A stretch of 64,000 bases of DNA from Fodinibacter sp963730365 (GCA_963730365.1 CAVSRM010000011.1:1-64000); one strand, 5' to 3'; positions 1 to 8,778 are shown, counted from the stretch's first letter. The notes: generated by a model not told the origin, from the letters alone. Program-made: numbers and translations.

Positions 1-87
1 ACTGCCGCCGACATCGTAGCCCGGGACGCCGCCGGCTGCTCACCGACGCGGCGGGCCTCCCCTCTGCGAGCGGGCAGCGGGCCCTGA
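1..87 (+). CDS. possible 3' end of an unidentified gene
   Basis: Frame 1 is open from the window edge to a TGA at 85-87, giving 28 codons that end ...LRAGSGP. The peptide is Ala/Arg-rich with no motif I recognise, so the assignment rests only on an open frame just upstream of a gene with its own ribosome binding site. It could equally be non-coding upstream sequence. Confidence 0.2.
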   Translation, partial: TAADIVARDAAGCSPTRRASPLRAGSGP

Positions 88-146
88 CACTCCCCGGTGG
101 GAGCCGGTATTCGGAGGATGCCGGGTGGATCTGGGAGGCTGGGCGG

Positions 147-1088
147 ATGGAGCTACGCAAGGCGGTGCCACTCATCGGTCTGGGGGCTCTGCTCATCCTG
201 GACGCCGTCCTGATCTTCTGGGCGTTCCGCCCGACGCCGGCCCCGGAGGTCGAGCCCTCGCCGGCGGTGTCGGTGTCCGCGTCGGACGCCGCCTCACCCT
301 CCGCGAGCCCGTCCGAGTCGCCGTCCCAGTCGGAGGCGCCGTCCGCTCTCGAGCCGGCTCCCCTCACGAGGTTCGTCGCACCGGTGTCCGACTCGGCCGC
401 CTGGGTGGTCGACTCCGGCACCTGCGACGAGGTCGGAGCAGTGTGGTCCACCGACGACTCCGGCGACACGTGGTCGGTGCAGGACGGCCCTGGGCTCGTC
501 AGCAGGGCTCGCCCGGAGTCCGCCGACACCGGGTTCGTCACCGGCGGCGGCGACGGTTGTGAGCTGACGCTATGGGGGACCGGCGACGGTGGCGCGTCCT
601 GGGGCGATCCCGCGTCGGCCGCCAACGCGTGGTCGCGGGTGCCGGACGACGCGACCACGGTGCACATCCCGAGCGACGAGGTCGTCGCCCCGTGCCCCGA
701 CGAGGCCGACGTCGTCGACTTCAGCATCGTCAGCGGTGACCGGGCCGATGCGCTGTGCGCCGACGGGACGGCCCGCCGGACGACGGACGGTGGCGACACG
801 TGGTCCACCGTCTTCACGGACGAGGCGGGGCTCTCGATGACCGTGCTCGCGGACGGCTCGGGCGTGCTGCTCCGCGCAGACGACGGGTGCGACGGGGTGG
901 TCGCGGTCCCGCTCACCGACGGTGAGCCCGACGGTGACGGGTCCTGCGTCGAGGGAGATGCCGAGGCGGGCAAGAACTCGGTCGCCGGATCGGGCGAGGC
1001 CTGGTGGCTGGTCCTCGGCGACGAGGTCTTCCGGGCCAGCGAGACCGGCGGTCCCTGGGAGCCCACCGGGGCAGCGCTCAGCGGCTGA
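147..1088 (+). CDS. membrane-anchored Asp-box (BNR-like) repeat protein
   Basis: A 313-residue protein of unknown function. Residues about 6-28 form one hydrophobic segment, which fits an N-terminal anchor. A Ser/Pro/Ala-rich linker (about 30-75) follows, then a domain with three Asp-box-like motifs of the form S/T-x-D-x-G-x-T/S-W (STDDSGDTW, GTGDGGASW, RTTDGGDTW). In sialidases and VPS10-type propellers these mark beta-propeller blades, so I infer an extracytoplasmic propeller-like domain without claiming an enzyme activity. The GGGAGG at about 132-137 is a well-placed ribosome binding site for the ATG at 147. The next gene starts 16 bp after its stop. Confidence 0.75.
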   Translation: MELRKAVPLIGLGALLILDAVLIFWAFRPTPAPEVEPSPAVSVSASDAASPSASPSESPSQSEAPSALEPAPLTRFVAPVSDSAAWVVDSGTCDEVGAVWSTDDSGDTWSVQDGPGLVSRARPESADTGFVTGGGDGCELTLWGTGDGGASWGDPASAANAWSRVPDDATTVHIPSDEVVAPCPDEADVVDFSIVSGDRADALCADGTARRTTDGGDTWSTVFTDEAGLSMTVLADGSGVLLRADDGCDGVVAVPLTDGEPDGDGSCVEGDAEAGKNSVAGSGEAWWLVLGDEVFRASETGGPWEPTGAALSG

Positions 1089-1104
1089 GGACGAGGATGG
1101 GCGC

Positions 1105-1910
1105 GTGATCGTCATCTCCGCCAACGTCAACGGCATCCGAGCCGCTGCGCGCCGAGGTGGGGTGCAGTGGCTCGCCGACGCGAACGCCGACGTCATCACC
1201 CTGCAGGAGGTCCGCGCCGACGACACCCAGCTCGCAGCTGGCGCTGGAAGGCACCGCCCTCTCGGGGTGGCACGTGTCCCACGTCCCGGGTGCGGTGAAG
1301 GGACGTGCCGGTGTCGCGGTGCTCTCGCGGGCCGCACCCCGGGCGGTGGCGACCGGTGTCGACGCGGAGTTCGTGGGCACCGGCAGGTGGGTCGAGGTCG
1401 ACGTGCCCGTGGGCAGCGGGCCGGACACCGTCACCGTCGCCTCGGCCTACGTGCACACGGGCCAGGCCGGCACCGACGAGGCAGGCCGAGAAGGAGAGGT
1501 TCCTCGAGGCCATCGGCGAACGCATGTCCCGCTGGGCCGAGGAAGGACGGAAGGCCGTGGTGACCGGTGACCTCAACGTCGCGCACACCGCCGAGGACCT
1601 GAAGAACTGGAAGGGCAACCGTGGCAAGGCGGGCTTCCTGCCGCAGGAGCAGGCCCACCTGGATGCCTGGGTGGGCGAGCACGGGTTCGTCGACGTCACC
1701 CGGGCGCTGCACGGGCCGGGTCCGGGCCCCTACACGTGGTGGTCCTGGCGCGGGAAGGCCTTCGACAACGACTCCGGCTGGCGGATCGACTACCAGTTCG
1801 CCTCGCGCCCTCTCGGGGAGCTGGCGGCGCGGGCCGAGATCGGCAGGGCCCCGGCATACGACCAGCGGTGGAGTGACCACGCGCCGGTCAGCGTCACCTA
1901 CGACCTCTGA
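1105..1910 (+). pseudogene. xthA: exodeoxyribonuclease III, interrupted by two frameshifts
   Basis: The predicted protein is an AP endonuclease/3'-5' exonuclease of the exonuclease III (EEP) family, but it is spread over three frames. Frame 1 from GTG 1105 encodes the N-terminus with VNGIRAAARRGG and the metal-binding Glu in ITLQEVRADD. Frame 2 takes over between about 1230 and 1242 (LEGTALSGWHVSH, then AVLSRAAPRAV). Frame 3 takes over near 1478-1484 and carries the catalytic motif VVTGDLNVAH and the C-terminal SDHAPVSVTYDL. Each change matches one extra base; removing one G in the run gacgaggcagg restores DEQAEKERFLEAI. All catalytic residues survive, so this is either a very recent pseudogene or two assembly/sequencing errors. 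The gene is convergent with galK. Confidence 0.85.
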
Positions 1911-1923
1911 CCCGTGCCGCACG

Positions 1924-2005
1924 AAGTTCTGCTAGCAGAACTTGGTGCCCGAACCACAGGGTGGACTGTGGGGTCCTGGCGCGAACCTCTGCTAGCAGAG
2001 GTTCG
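1924..2005. repeat. nested inverted repeat built from two palindromes
   Basis: The 20-bp perfect palindrome 1924-1943 and the 24-bp perfect palindrome 1982-2005 share the core TCTGCTAGCAGA. Between them CCACAG (1954-1959) pairs with CTGTGG (1966-1971). The left half also aligns with the reverse complement of the right half over about 35 bp, so the whole unit is an imperfect inverted repeat. It lies between the convergent ends of xthA and galK and could terminate transcription both ways, but it has no T tract. Confidence 0.8.
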
Positions 2006-2021
2006 TTCGGGGGGCCGGGAA

Positions 2022-3179
2022 TCAGGAGTCGCGGTGCGCGGAGGCGCCGGCGGTGGCGACGAAGCACTGAGGCGCTCGCCACCCCCGCGCCGCGAAGGCC
2101 GTGTGCACGGCGTCCTGGGCGGCGTCCACCTGGTCGGTGGGGACGAGCGCGATACTCGACCCCCCGAAGCCGCCACCGGTCATCCGGGCGCCCAGGGCCC
2201 CGGCCGAGCGGGCGGCCTCGACCGAGGTGTCGAGCTCTGGGCAGCTGACCTCGTAGTCGTCCCGCAGCGAGGCGTGCGAGGCGTCGAACAGCCGACCGAC
2301 CTCGCCAAGGTCACCCGCACGTAGGGCCTCGACGGCCGATCGTACCCGCGCGATCTCGGTGACCACGTGACGGGCCCGCCGACGGAGCACGTCGTCGGAG
2401 AGCCGCGCCAGCGAGGCCGCGAGGTGCTCGAGATCGACGTCGCGCAGCGAGCCCACGCCGAGCTCGGCGGCGGCCCGCTCGCACGATTCGCGCCTCTGGC
2501 CATACTGCCCGTCGTTGAGCGAGTGCTCCGCTCTCGTGTCGGTGACGAGCAGCCCCAGCCCGGCCGCGGAGAGGTCGAAGGGCACGTGGTCGGTCTCGCC
2601 GCTGCGGCAGTCCAGGAGCAGCGCGTGTCCCTCGCGGCAGAGCAGCGCCGCCGACTGGTCCATGCCTCCCGTCGGCGCACCCGCGATGTCGTTCTCGGCG
2701 CGCACGCACGCCCCGGCCAGCCGGGCCCGCCCCGCGTCGTCGGTGAGCAGGTCCAACCCGAAGAGGTCGCTGGCGGCCGCGCCCACCGAGCACTCCAGGG
2801 CCGCCGAGCTGGACAGCCCCGCGCCCACGGGCACCGTGCTGTCGACGGTGACGTCGAGCCCGCGGACCGCATGGCCGTCCCGGTCCAGCGCCCACAGGAC
2901 ACCGGCGACGTATGCCGCCCAGTTGCCCGGCCGCTGCCGGTCCACCTCGTCGACGAGTACCTCGACGGTGGCGCCGGTCTGCACCGAGTGCACGCGCAGG
3001 AGACGGTCCGACCGCGGCGAACAGGCGGCATACGTGCGCTGGGGGAGGGCGATCGGCAGGACCAGTCCGTCGTTGTAGTCGGTGTGTTCACCGATGAGGT
3101 TCACCCGCCCCGGAGCCGACCAGACACCCTCGGGGGGAGAGCCGAAGACGTCGATGTGGCTCTGCTCCGCCGTGCTCAT
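2022..3179 (-). CDS. galK: galactokinase
   Basis: Phosphorylates galactose to galactose-1-phosphate with ATP in the cytoplasm (Leloir pathway). The 385-residue GHMP kinase has the galactokinase signature APGRVNLIGEHTDY (22-35), the ATP-binding motif PVGAGLSSSAALE (about 120) and the C-terminal GARMTGGGFGGS. Length is normal for the family. I chose ATG 3179 because the -10-like TAGACT (3192-3187) lies 7 bp upstream, the usual leaderless arrangement here; the frame stays open further upstream but without family sequence. No galT or galE is adjacent, so other Leloir genes must lie elsewhere. It is divergent from trpS. Confidence 0.92.
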   Translation of the reverse strand: MSTAEQSHIDVFGSPPEGVWSAPGRVNLIGEHTDYNDGLVLPIALPQRTYAACSPRSDRLLRVHSVQTGATVEVLVDEVDRQRPGNWAAYVAGVLWALDRDGHAVRGLDVTVDSTVPVGAGLSSSAALECSVGAAASDLFGLDLLTDDAGRARLAGACVRAENDIAGAPTGGMDQSAALLCREGHALLLDCRSGETDHVPFDLSAAGLGLLVTDTRAEHSLNDGQYGQRRESCERAAAELGVGSLRDVDLEHLAASLARLSDDVLRRRARHVVTEIARVRSAVEALRAGDLGEVGRLFDASHASLRDDYEVSCPELDTSVEAARSAGALGARMTGGGFGGSSIALVPTDQVDAAQDAVHTAFAARGWRAPQCFVATAGASAHRDS

Positions 3180-3186
3180 GCGGATG

Positions 3187-3214
3187 AGTCTATGAGGGCG
3201 TCCCCTGACACAAT
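3187..3214. promoter_or_regulatory. divergent leaderless -10 boxes for galK and trpS
   Basis: On the minus strand TAGACT (3192-3187) precedes the galK ATG by 7 bp. On the plus strand CACAAT (3209-3214) precedes the trpS ATG by 6 bp. Neither start has a Shine-Dalgarno sequence. This is inference from position and sequence only. Confidence 0.45.
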
Positions 3215-3220
3215 GGCGAC

Positions 3221-4246
3221 ATGTCCACCGAGCCCACCTCCGCTGCCGCACGCCCTCGCATCCTCTCGGGGATGCAGCCGACGAGTGACTCCCTGCACCT
3301 GGGCAACTACCTCGGGGCGCTGGTCAACTGGGTGGGGCTCCAGGAGGAGTTCGAGACCTACTACTTCGTCGCCGACCTGCACGCTCTGACGGTGCCGACC
3401 GACCCCGAGGTGCTGCGCCACCGCAGTCGGGTCACGGCGGCCCAGTTCATCGCCGGTGGAGTCGACCCGAGCACCTCGGCGATCTTCTGCCAGAGCCACG
3501 TGCCCCAGCACCCCGAGCTGGGCTGGGTCCTGGCCTGCCAGACGGCGATGGGCGAGATGAGCCGGATGACGCAGTACAAGGACAAGACGGCGAAGGGGCA
3601 GAACGCCAACGTCGGCCTGTTCACCTATCCGGTGCTCATGGCCGCGGACATCCTCATGTACGACGCCGCCTTCGTGCCGGTGGGCGAGGACCAGCGCCAG
3701 CACCTCGAGATCACCCGTGACCTCGCCGAGCGGGTGAACACCCGGTTCGGGGAGGTCCTCACGGTGCCCGAGCCCTACATCCTCAAGGAGTCCGCCAAGA
3801 TCATGGACCTCCAGGACCCGACGTCGAAGATGAGCAAGACCTCCTCTACCGAGAAAGGGCTGCTCGAGCTGATGGACGAGCCGCAGCGGCTCGCCAAGAA
3901 GATCCGCTCGGCGGTCACCGACACCGACGCGGAGGTGCGCTACGACCCGGAGCTCAAGCCCGGTGTCTCCAACCTCCTCGTCATCCACTCGGTCATGTCG
4001 GGCACGCGGGTGGAGGACCTCGAGCGTGAGTTCCTGGGTCGCGGCTACGGAGACCTCAAGAAGGCCGTGTCCGAGGTGGTCGTGGAGGCGGTGACTCCCT
4101 TCCGGGAGCGGATGACCGAGCTGCTCGACGACCCGGCCGAGCTGGACCGCATCCTGGCCGACGGTGCCGATCGGGCGTCGGTCGTGGCGATCGCGACGAT
4201 GAGCCGGGTGCGGGAGGCTGTCGGGCTGCTCCCGACCGCGCGGTAG
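3221..4246 (+). CDS. trpS: tryptophanyl-tRNA synthetase
   Basis: Charges tRNA-Trp with tryptophan in an ATP-dependent cytoplasmic reaction. The 341-residue class I synthetase has the HIGH-type motif as HLGN (26-29) and the KMSKS-type loop as KMSKT (about 202-206), in a core that starts PRILSGMQPTSDSLHLGNYL. Length fits bacterial TrpRS. The downstream 2H phosphoesterase starts 12 bp after its stop, and that gene's -10 box overlaps the trpS stop codon. Confidence 0.96.
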   Translation: MSTEPTSAAARPRILSGMQPTSDSLHLGNYLGALVNWVGLQEEFETYYFVADLHALTVPTDPEVLRHRSRVTAAQFIAGGVDPSTSAIFCQSHVPQHPELGWVLACQTAMGEMSRMTQYKDKTAKGQNANVGLFTYPVLMAADILMYDAAFVPVGEDQRQHLEITRDLAERVNTRFGEVLTVPEPYILKESAKIMDLQDPTSKMSKTSSTEKGLLELMDEPQRLAKKIRSAVTDTDAEVRYDPELKPGVSNLLVIHSVMSGTRVEDLEREFLGRGYGDLKKAVSEVVVEAVTPFRERMTELLDDPAELDRILADGADRASVVAIATMSRVREAVGLLPTAR

Positions 4247-4257
4247 GGTCCCGCACC

Positions 4258-4767
4258 ATGCCGACCTACGGAGTCGCCGTCACGATCCCCGAACCGTGGG
4301 GCCCCCATCTGCAGAAGTCGAGGGAGGCCTTCGGCGACACCATGGCGCCGGCCATCCCTCCGCACGTCACGCTCCTGCCGCCCACCGTCGTCGAGGCAGA
4401 CGTCATGGACGACTTCACGGTTCACCTCGAGCGGGTCGCCCAACGGGCCGAGCCCTTCCGGATGGTGCTCTCGGGCACCGGAACGTTCCGCCCCGTCTCG
4501 CCGGTGGTCTTCGTGCAGGTGTCGAGAGGCATCTCGGCATGCGAAGGGCTGGAGCGCGACGTGAGGGGTGGCCCGGTCGGACGCGAGCTGGAGTTCCCTT
4601 ACCACCCCCACGTCACGGTGGCCCACCACCTCACGGAGGAGGAGATGGACGAGGCCTTCGACGCGCTCGCCGACTTCCGGTGTGCCTTCGACGTCACCGA
4701 CATCGAGCTCTACCACCACGACAGCGACTGGGTGTGGCGCGTGCTCCGCTCCTTCCCTCTCGGCTGA
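4258..4767 (+). CDS. 2'-5' RNA ligase / 2H phosphoesterase family protein
   Basis: A 169-residue protein of the 2H superfamily, whose members hydrolyse or ligate 2',5'- or cyclic phosphodiester bonds using two H-x-T/S motifs. Both are present: H36-V-T38 in PPHVTLLPP and H118-V-T120 in YHPHVTVAHH. Spacing of about 80 residues is typical. The substrate cannot be read from sequence. TAGGGT (4244-4249), which includes the trpS stop codon, sits 8 bp before the ATG, so a leaderless transcript starting inside the trpS 3' end is likely in addition to read-through. Confidence 0.85.
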   Translation: MPTYGVAVTIPEPWGPHLQKSREAFGDTMAPAIPPHVTLLPPTVVEADVMDDFTVHLERVAQRAEPFRMVLSGTGTFRPVSPVVFVQVSRGISACEGLERDVRGGPVGRELEFPYHPHVTVAHHLTEEEMDEAFDALADFRCAFDVTDIELYHHDSDWVWRVLRSFPLG

Positions 4768-4807
4768 CACCGCCGGCACCGGGTCCCGCCGGGCGGTGGT
4801 CAGGAGG

Positions 4808-4960
4808 TCAGGCAGTGCGCTCGAGGGAGGCGTAGTAGTCGGCGCTGAAGGCCTCGTCGAGTCCGCTCTCGGGAACCCCTCCGTCATGGAAGGGGTCGTC
4901 GACATCCTCGAGGCTGGCCGCCCCACTCGTTGAGCCTCGCCCCTGGAAGCGGGGGAGCGG
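4808..4960 (-). other. short coding-like segment without a start codon
   Basis: The minus strand is open from just after a TAG (4961-4963) to a TGA (4808-4810), about 50 codons, ending FSADYYASLERTA. Amino-acid composition and third-position G/C bias look like real coding sequence, unlike the other frames here, but no ATG, GTG or TTG opens the frame. It may be the 3' remnant of a lost gene. The rest of 4768-4975 shows nothing else apart from the manC -10 box. Confidence 0.3.
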
Positions 4961-4975
4961 CTAGCCTCGCGACCC

Positions 4976-6052
4976 ATGAGCAGCATTCCGGGGTTCTGGG
5001 CCGTCGTACCGGCCGGTGGAGCCGGGACGCGGCTGTGGCCGCTCAGCCGCGCGGGTCACCCCAAGTTCCTCCTCGACCTCACCGGTGGTGGACGCTCGCT
5101 GCTCCAGGCCACCGTCGACCGTCTCTTCCCGCTCACCGCCGAACGGATCGTCGTCGTGACCGGCGCGCGCCACGCCGCGGCCGTCCGGGAGCAGCTGCCA
5201 GAGCTCGGTGCCGACGCCGTCCTTGCCGAGCCGTCGCCCCGGGACTCGATGGCCGCCATCGCGCTGGCCGCGGCAGTGGTCGAGCGGCGGGATCCGGATG
5301 CCGTGGTCGGCTCCTTCGCCGCCGACCACGTGATCCCCGATGGGGCCGCCTTCGCCGACGTCATCAGCGAGGCGGTGGAGGTCGCGGCCGCGGGGCACCT
5401 CGTGACGATCGGCATCGAACCGACCTCTCCGGCCACGGGCTTCGGCTACATCCGTACCGGCAAGGCGCTGCCGGACGCGCGCACCGCCCTCCGGGTCCGC
5501 GAGTTCGTCGAGAAGCCCGATGCCGAACATGCGACCCGATACCTGGCGTCGGGTGAGTACCGCTGGAACGCCGGGATGTTCGTCGTCCGGGCAACGAGGC
5601 TGCTCGACCTGCTGGCGACCTGGCACCCCGACCTTGCCCTGGGCGTTCGGGAGATCGCCGAGGCACCCCACCGGCTCGAGGAGATCTGGCCCCACCTCAC
5701 CAGGATCGCCATCGACCATGCGGTCGCCGAGCCCGCTGCCGACGCCGGGTACGTGGTGGTGGTTCCTGCCCCGTTCGCGTGGGACGACGTCGGGGACTTC
5801 GCCAGCCTCTCGACGCTGCTGCCCGGTGACGACGACCTGGCGGTCGTGGGGGACCGCCACGACGTCTCCGTGCATGACGCGAGCGGGCTCGTCATCTCCG
5901 CCGGTGGGCGCCAGGTGGCAGTCGTCGGGATCGAGGACGTGGTGGTGGTCGACACCCCGGATGCACTTCTCGTGACCACCCGCTCCCGTGCCCAGGAGGT
6001 CAAGTCAGTGGTCGACGCCCTCCGTGCCTCAGGTCGCGACGACCTTCTGTGA
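4976..6052 (+). CDS. manC: mannose-1-phosphate guanylyltransferase
   Basis: Makes GDP-mannose from mannose-1-phosphate and GTP, supplying cell-envelope glycan and glycolipid mannosyltransferases. The 358-residue nucleotidyltransferase has the signature PAGGAGTRLWPLSR (12-25) with the conserved Lys in HPKF (30), and an EKPD motif near residue 182. It has the short form without the phosphomannose isomerase domain of long ManC proteins. TAGCCT (4962-4967) is 8 bp before the ATG, suggesting a leaderless mRNA. It corresponds to Rv3264c of M. tuberculosis. Confidence 0.9.
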   Translation: MSSIPGFWAVVPAGGAGTRLWPLSRAGHPKFLLDLTGGGRSLLQATVDRLFPLTAERIVVVTGARHAAAVREQLPELGADAVLAEPSPRDSMAAIALAAAVVERRDPDAVVGSFAADHVIPDGAAFADVISEAVEVAAAGHLVTIGIEPTSPATGFGYIRTGKALPDARTALRVREFVEKPDAEHATRYLASGEYRWNAGMFVVRATRLLDLLATWHPDLALGVREIAEAPHRLEEIWPHLTRIAIDHAVAEPAADAGYVVVVPAPFAWDDVGDFASLSTLLPGDDDLAVVGDRHDVSVHDASGLVISAGGRQVAVVGIEDVVVVDTPDALLVTTRSRAQEVKSVVDALRASGRDDLL

Positions 6053-6067
6053 TGCCGGGGACCCGTC

Positions 6068-7171
6068 ATGGCTCAGGTGCACCGACTGTCGCGTCGTGAG
6101 GCCCGGCGCATCGCGGTCCGCGCCCAGCTGCTCGGAGCCTCCCGACCCACCGACGTCGCGACGCTGGTGGGCCACCTCGGGGTCGTCCAGGTCGACCTGA
6201 CCGCCGCCGTGGCCCCGAGCGCCGACCTCGTGTGCTGGAGCCGGCTGGGGCGGCGCTACCGAGCGAGCGACCTGGACTCCGCCCTGGCGTCGATGAGCAT
6301 CGTCGAGATCGGAGGTTACCTGCGCCCCGCCGCCGATGTCGCCCTCTTCCGCGCCGAGATGGCCGCCTGGCGCCGACCCCGGGCAGCCGAGGACTGGAGG
6401 GAGCAGGTGCGGCGCTGGGTGGAGGCCAACCGTGCCTGTCGCGACGACATCCTCCAGCGTCTGAGGTCGGAGGGGCCGTTGCGTGCCGTCGACCTGCCCG
6501 ACACCTGCGCGGTCCCGTGGAGATCCAGTGGCTGGTCGAGCGGCCGCAACGTCACGAAGATGCTCGACGCCCTCGAGCGGCGCGGGGAGGTGGCGGTGCT
6601 CTCGCGCGATGGTGGCGCTCGGCTGTGGGACCTCGCCGAGCGCGTCTATCCAGACACCCCCGTCGTCCCGGAGGAGGAGGCCATCGCCGAGCGGGACCGT
6701 CGCCGGGTGGTGGCGCTGGGCATCGCCCGGAGCCGGATGCCGGTCCAGCCCGGTGAGCCGCTCGGCGTCGGTGCCGCGGGCGAGCCGGCCGTCATCGAGG
6801 GGGTGAGGGGCGACTGGCGGGTGGACCCGGCACAGCTCGGGCGACCGTTCCGTGGCCGCACCGCGCTGCTCTCTCCGCTGGACAGGCTGGTCGTCGACCG
6901 CCGGCGGATGGAGGAGGTCTTCGACTTCGACTACCAGCTCGAGATGTACAAGCCGGCGGCCAGCCGGCGGTGGGGCTACTACGCACTCCCGATCCTCCAC
7001 GGCGACCGACTCGTCGGGAAGTTCGACGCGGCTGCGGACCACCCGGCCGGAGTGCTGCGGGTCGCCGCGGTCCATGAGGACCGCGCCCTGACGCCGGCCG
7101 CGCGCCACGCGATCGACGGCGAGATCCGTTCGCTGGCAACACTCCTCGAGCTGGACGTCCTGAAGGCCTGA
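6068..7171 (+). CDS. winged-helix DNA glycosylase of the YcaQ/AlkZ family
   Basis: A 367-residue protein of the HTH_42 family, whose characterised members unhook interstrand cross-links or excise bulky alkylated bases. The catalytic triad position reads Q41-V-D43 in GVVQVDLTAAVAP. Q-hydrophobic-D is typical of the AlkX (E. coli YcaQ) branch, while AlkZ enzymes have Q-x-Q, so I favour the AlkX type. C-terminal features include PLDRLVVDRRRMEEVFDFDY and YYALPILHGDRLVGK, both typical. It starts 15 bp after manC and ends only 14 bp from the convergent ABC permease gene. Confidence 0.82.
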   Translation: MAQVHRLSRREARRIAVRAQLLGASRPTDVATLVGHLGVVQVDLTAAVAPSADLVCWSRLGRRYRASDLDSALASMSIVEIGGYLRPAADVALFRAEMAAWRRPRAAEDWREQVRRWVEANRACRDDILQRLRSEGPLRAVDLPDTCAVPWRSSGWSSGRNVTKMLDALERRGEVAVLSRDGGARLWDLAERVYPDTPVVPEEEAIAERDRRRVVALGIARSRMPVQPGEPLGVGAAGEPAVIEGVRGDWRVDPAQLGRPFRGRTALLSPLDRLVVDRRRMEEVFDFDYQLEMYKPAASRRWGYYALPILHGDRLVGKFDAAADHPAGVLRVAAVHEDRALTPAARHAIDGEIRSLATLLELDVLKA

Positions 7172-7185
7172 CCGGGCACTGGTCC

Positions 7186-8778
7186 TCAGGCGACGTCGCG
7201 CTCCCGGTATGCCGTGGCACCGGCCGCGATGAGGGCGATCGCGATCGCCGTGAGCACGAGGGCGGGAAGCGGCTCGAACTCGCCACCGGGAAGCTGGGAC
7301 AGGTGCGCGAACGGCGAGAGGTCGATCGCCCACTGCGGGAGTCGCATCGTGCGCCCCAGCTCGCCCACGACGAAGGACACCACGAGCAGCCCCCAGGCGA
7401 GCGGCGCGAACCGGGGCGAGGAGCCGGCCAGGAGCGCGGCCACACCGACCACGAGCCATACGGCCGGAAGGGTGGCCACGCTGGCGCCGAGGGTGGCTGC
7501 GACACCTGGCGCCGCGTCGGAGGCGAGGGGCCCCACCAGGCCGACCGTGAGCCCGAGAACCGCCATGAGCGCCGTGGTGAGGACGATCGCGACACCGACG
7601 TGTGCGGCATACCACCGCAGCCGTGATGTGGGAGTGGTGAGCACGGCCTCGCCGAGCCCGCTCCGTTCGGCAGATACCAGCCGGAGCATGAGCGCGACAC
7701 CGGCGCCCGCCACCGCAGCCGAGACGAAGGCTGTCTCGGTCGCGAGGAAGATGTCCTCGATCGTGCCGGCCGAGCCCCCGAGCTGGTCGAGCACCTCGCC
7801 CACGGCCGAGTTGGAGGTGAGCTCGCCGACCGAGCCGAGCAGCGAGCCTATCGCGACGCCGCCGACGGTCAGGCCCACGGTCCACCCGATGAACGTGCCG
7901 GTGGACAGGCGGGCCACCAGGCCGGTGGGCGTTGAGAGGAGCGCACCCGCGCGGGCCGGACCGCTGCGCTGCCGGATGAGCCCGGCGCCCAGATCACGAC
8001 GCGCGAGGAGGGCCAGCGCGAGGCAACTCCCGACAGTCCAGACCGCGATACCGAGCACAACCACCCACAGCCGGTTCTCGCCGTAGGCCTCGACCCTCCC
8101 CGCCCACCCCAGGGGCGAGAGCCAACCGAGGGCGTGCGCCGCACCAGTGGACGAGTCACCCAGGGCGCGGAGCGCGTATGAGACGCCGAGGAACCCGAAG
8201 CACAGACCGCCGGCGCCACGAGCAGTGGACGCGACCTGCACGGCAACGGCGGCCACACCGACCATCGCGAGCCCGGCTGTGGCCCAAGCGATCCCGAAGG
8301 CGAGCGAACCGAGAGGATCCAGGCCGACCGCGGCGAGCCCGGCCGCAGAAAGCGTGGAGGCAGCGAGGACGGATGCCGTCGCGAGTGCCACCGCCGCAGC
8401 GAGCGGGGCCCACCGACCCACCACCGCCGCGCCCACCAGCTCCAGGCGCCCTTCGTCCTCCTCCGTGCGAGTGTGGCGGCGCACGACGACGAGCGCGAGC
8501 ACCGACACGAAGAAGGCGCCCATCATCACCGTCTTGAACACGGCGAGGGCGTCGGCGGTGGGCGACGCGAGGGGGCCGTACATCGCGATGATCGCCGAGT
8601 TCTCGAGGATGCCGACCAAGCCCGTCGCGGCCGACTCGTCGTCGGGGTAGAGGGCGAGGGACGCCTGGGCCGAGCCGACGGCGAGCACGACGAGCCCCAC
8701 GACGCTGGCCGGGACCAGGATGCGGTCGCGTCGCCACGCGAGCCGGAAGAGCTCGCCGGTGCCCGCAAGCCGGCTCAT
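7186..8778 (-). CDS. ABC-2 exporter permease (polyketide-exporter type)
   Basis: A 530-residue integral membrane protein with about twelve hydrophobic segments in two similar halves, each opening with an amphipathic LFRLAWRRDR-like stretch. Size and two-half layout resemble the TnrB3-type 'exporter of polyketide antibiotics' permeases. The ATG at 8778 overlaps the stop codon of the upstream ATPase gene by 4 bp, so the two are translationally coupled and should form one exporter. The substrate is unknown; with the divergent MarR-like regulator a drug or toxic lipid is a reasonable guess. Confidence 0.82.
   Translation of the reverse strand: MSRLAGTGELFRLAWRRDRILVPASVVGLVVLAVGSAQASLALYPDDESAATGLVGILENSAIIAMYGPLASPTADALAVFKTVMMGAFFVSVLALVVVRRHTRTEEDEGRLELVGAAVVGRWAPLAAAVALATASVLAASTLSAAGLAAVGLDPLGSLAFGIAWATAGLAMVGVAAVAVQVASTARGAGGLCFGFLGVSYALRALGDSSTGAAHALGWLSPLGWAGRVEAYGENRLWVVVLGIAVWTVGSCLALALLARRDLGAGLIRQRSGPARAGALLSTPTGLVARLSTGTFIGWTVGLTVGGVAIGSLLGSVGELTSNSAVGEVLDQLGGSAGTIEDIFLATETAFVSAAVAGAGVALMLRLVSAERSGLGEAVLTTPTSRLRWYAAHVGVAIVLTTALMAVLGLTVGLVGPLASDAAPGVAATLGASVATLPAVWLVVGVAALLAGSSPRFAPLAWGLLVVSFVVGELGRTMRLPQWAIDLSPFAHLSQLPGGEFEPLPALVLTAIAIALIAAGATAYRERDVA

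Noticed and set aside
6029..7885. A 618-codon minus-strand frame opposite the AlkX-like gene and into the permease
   Set aside because: It is a shadow of the real genes; its only membrane-like part belongs to another frame.
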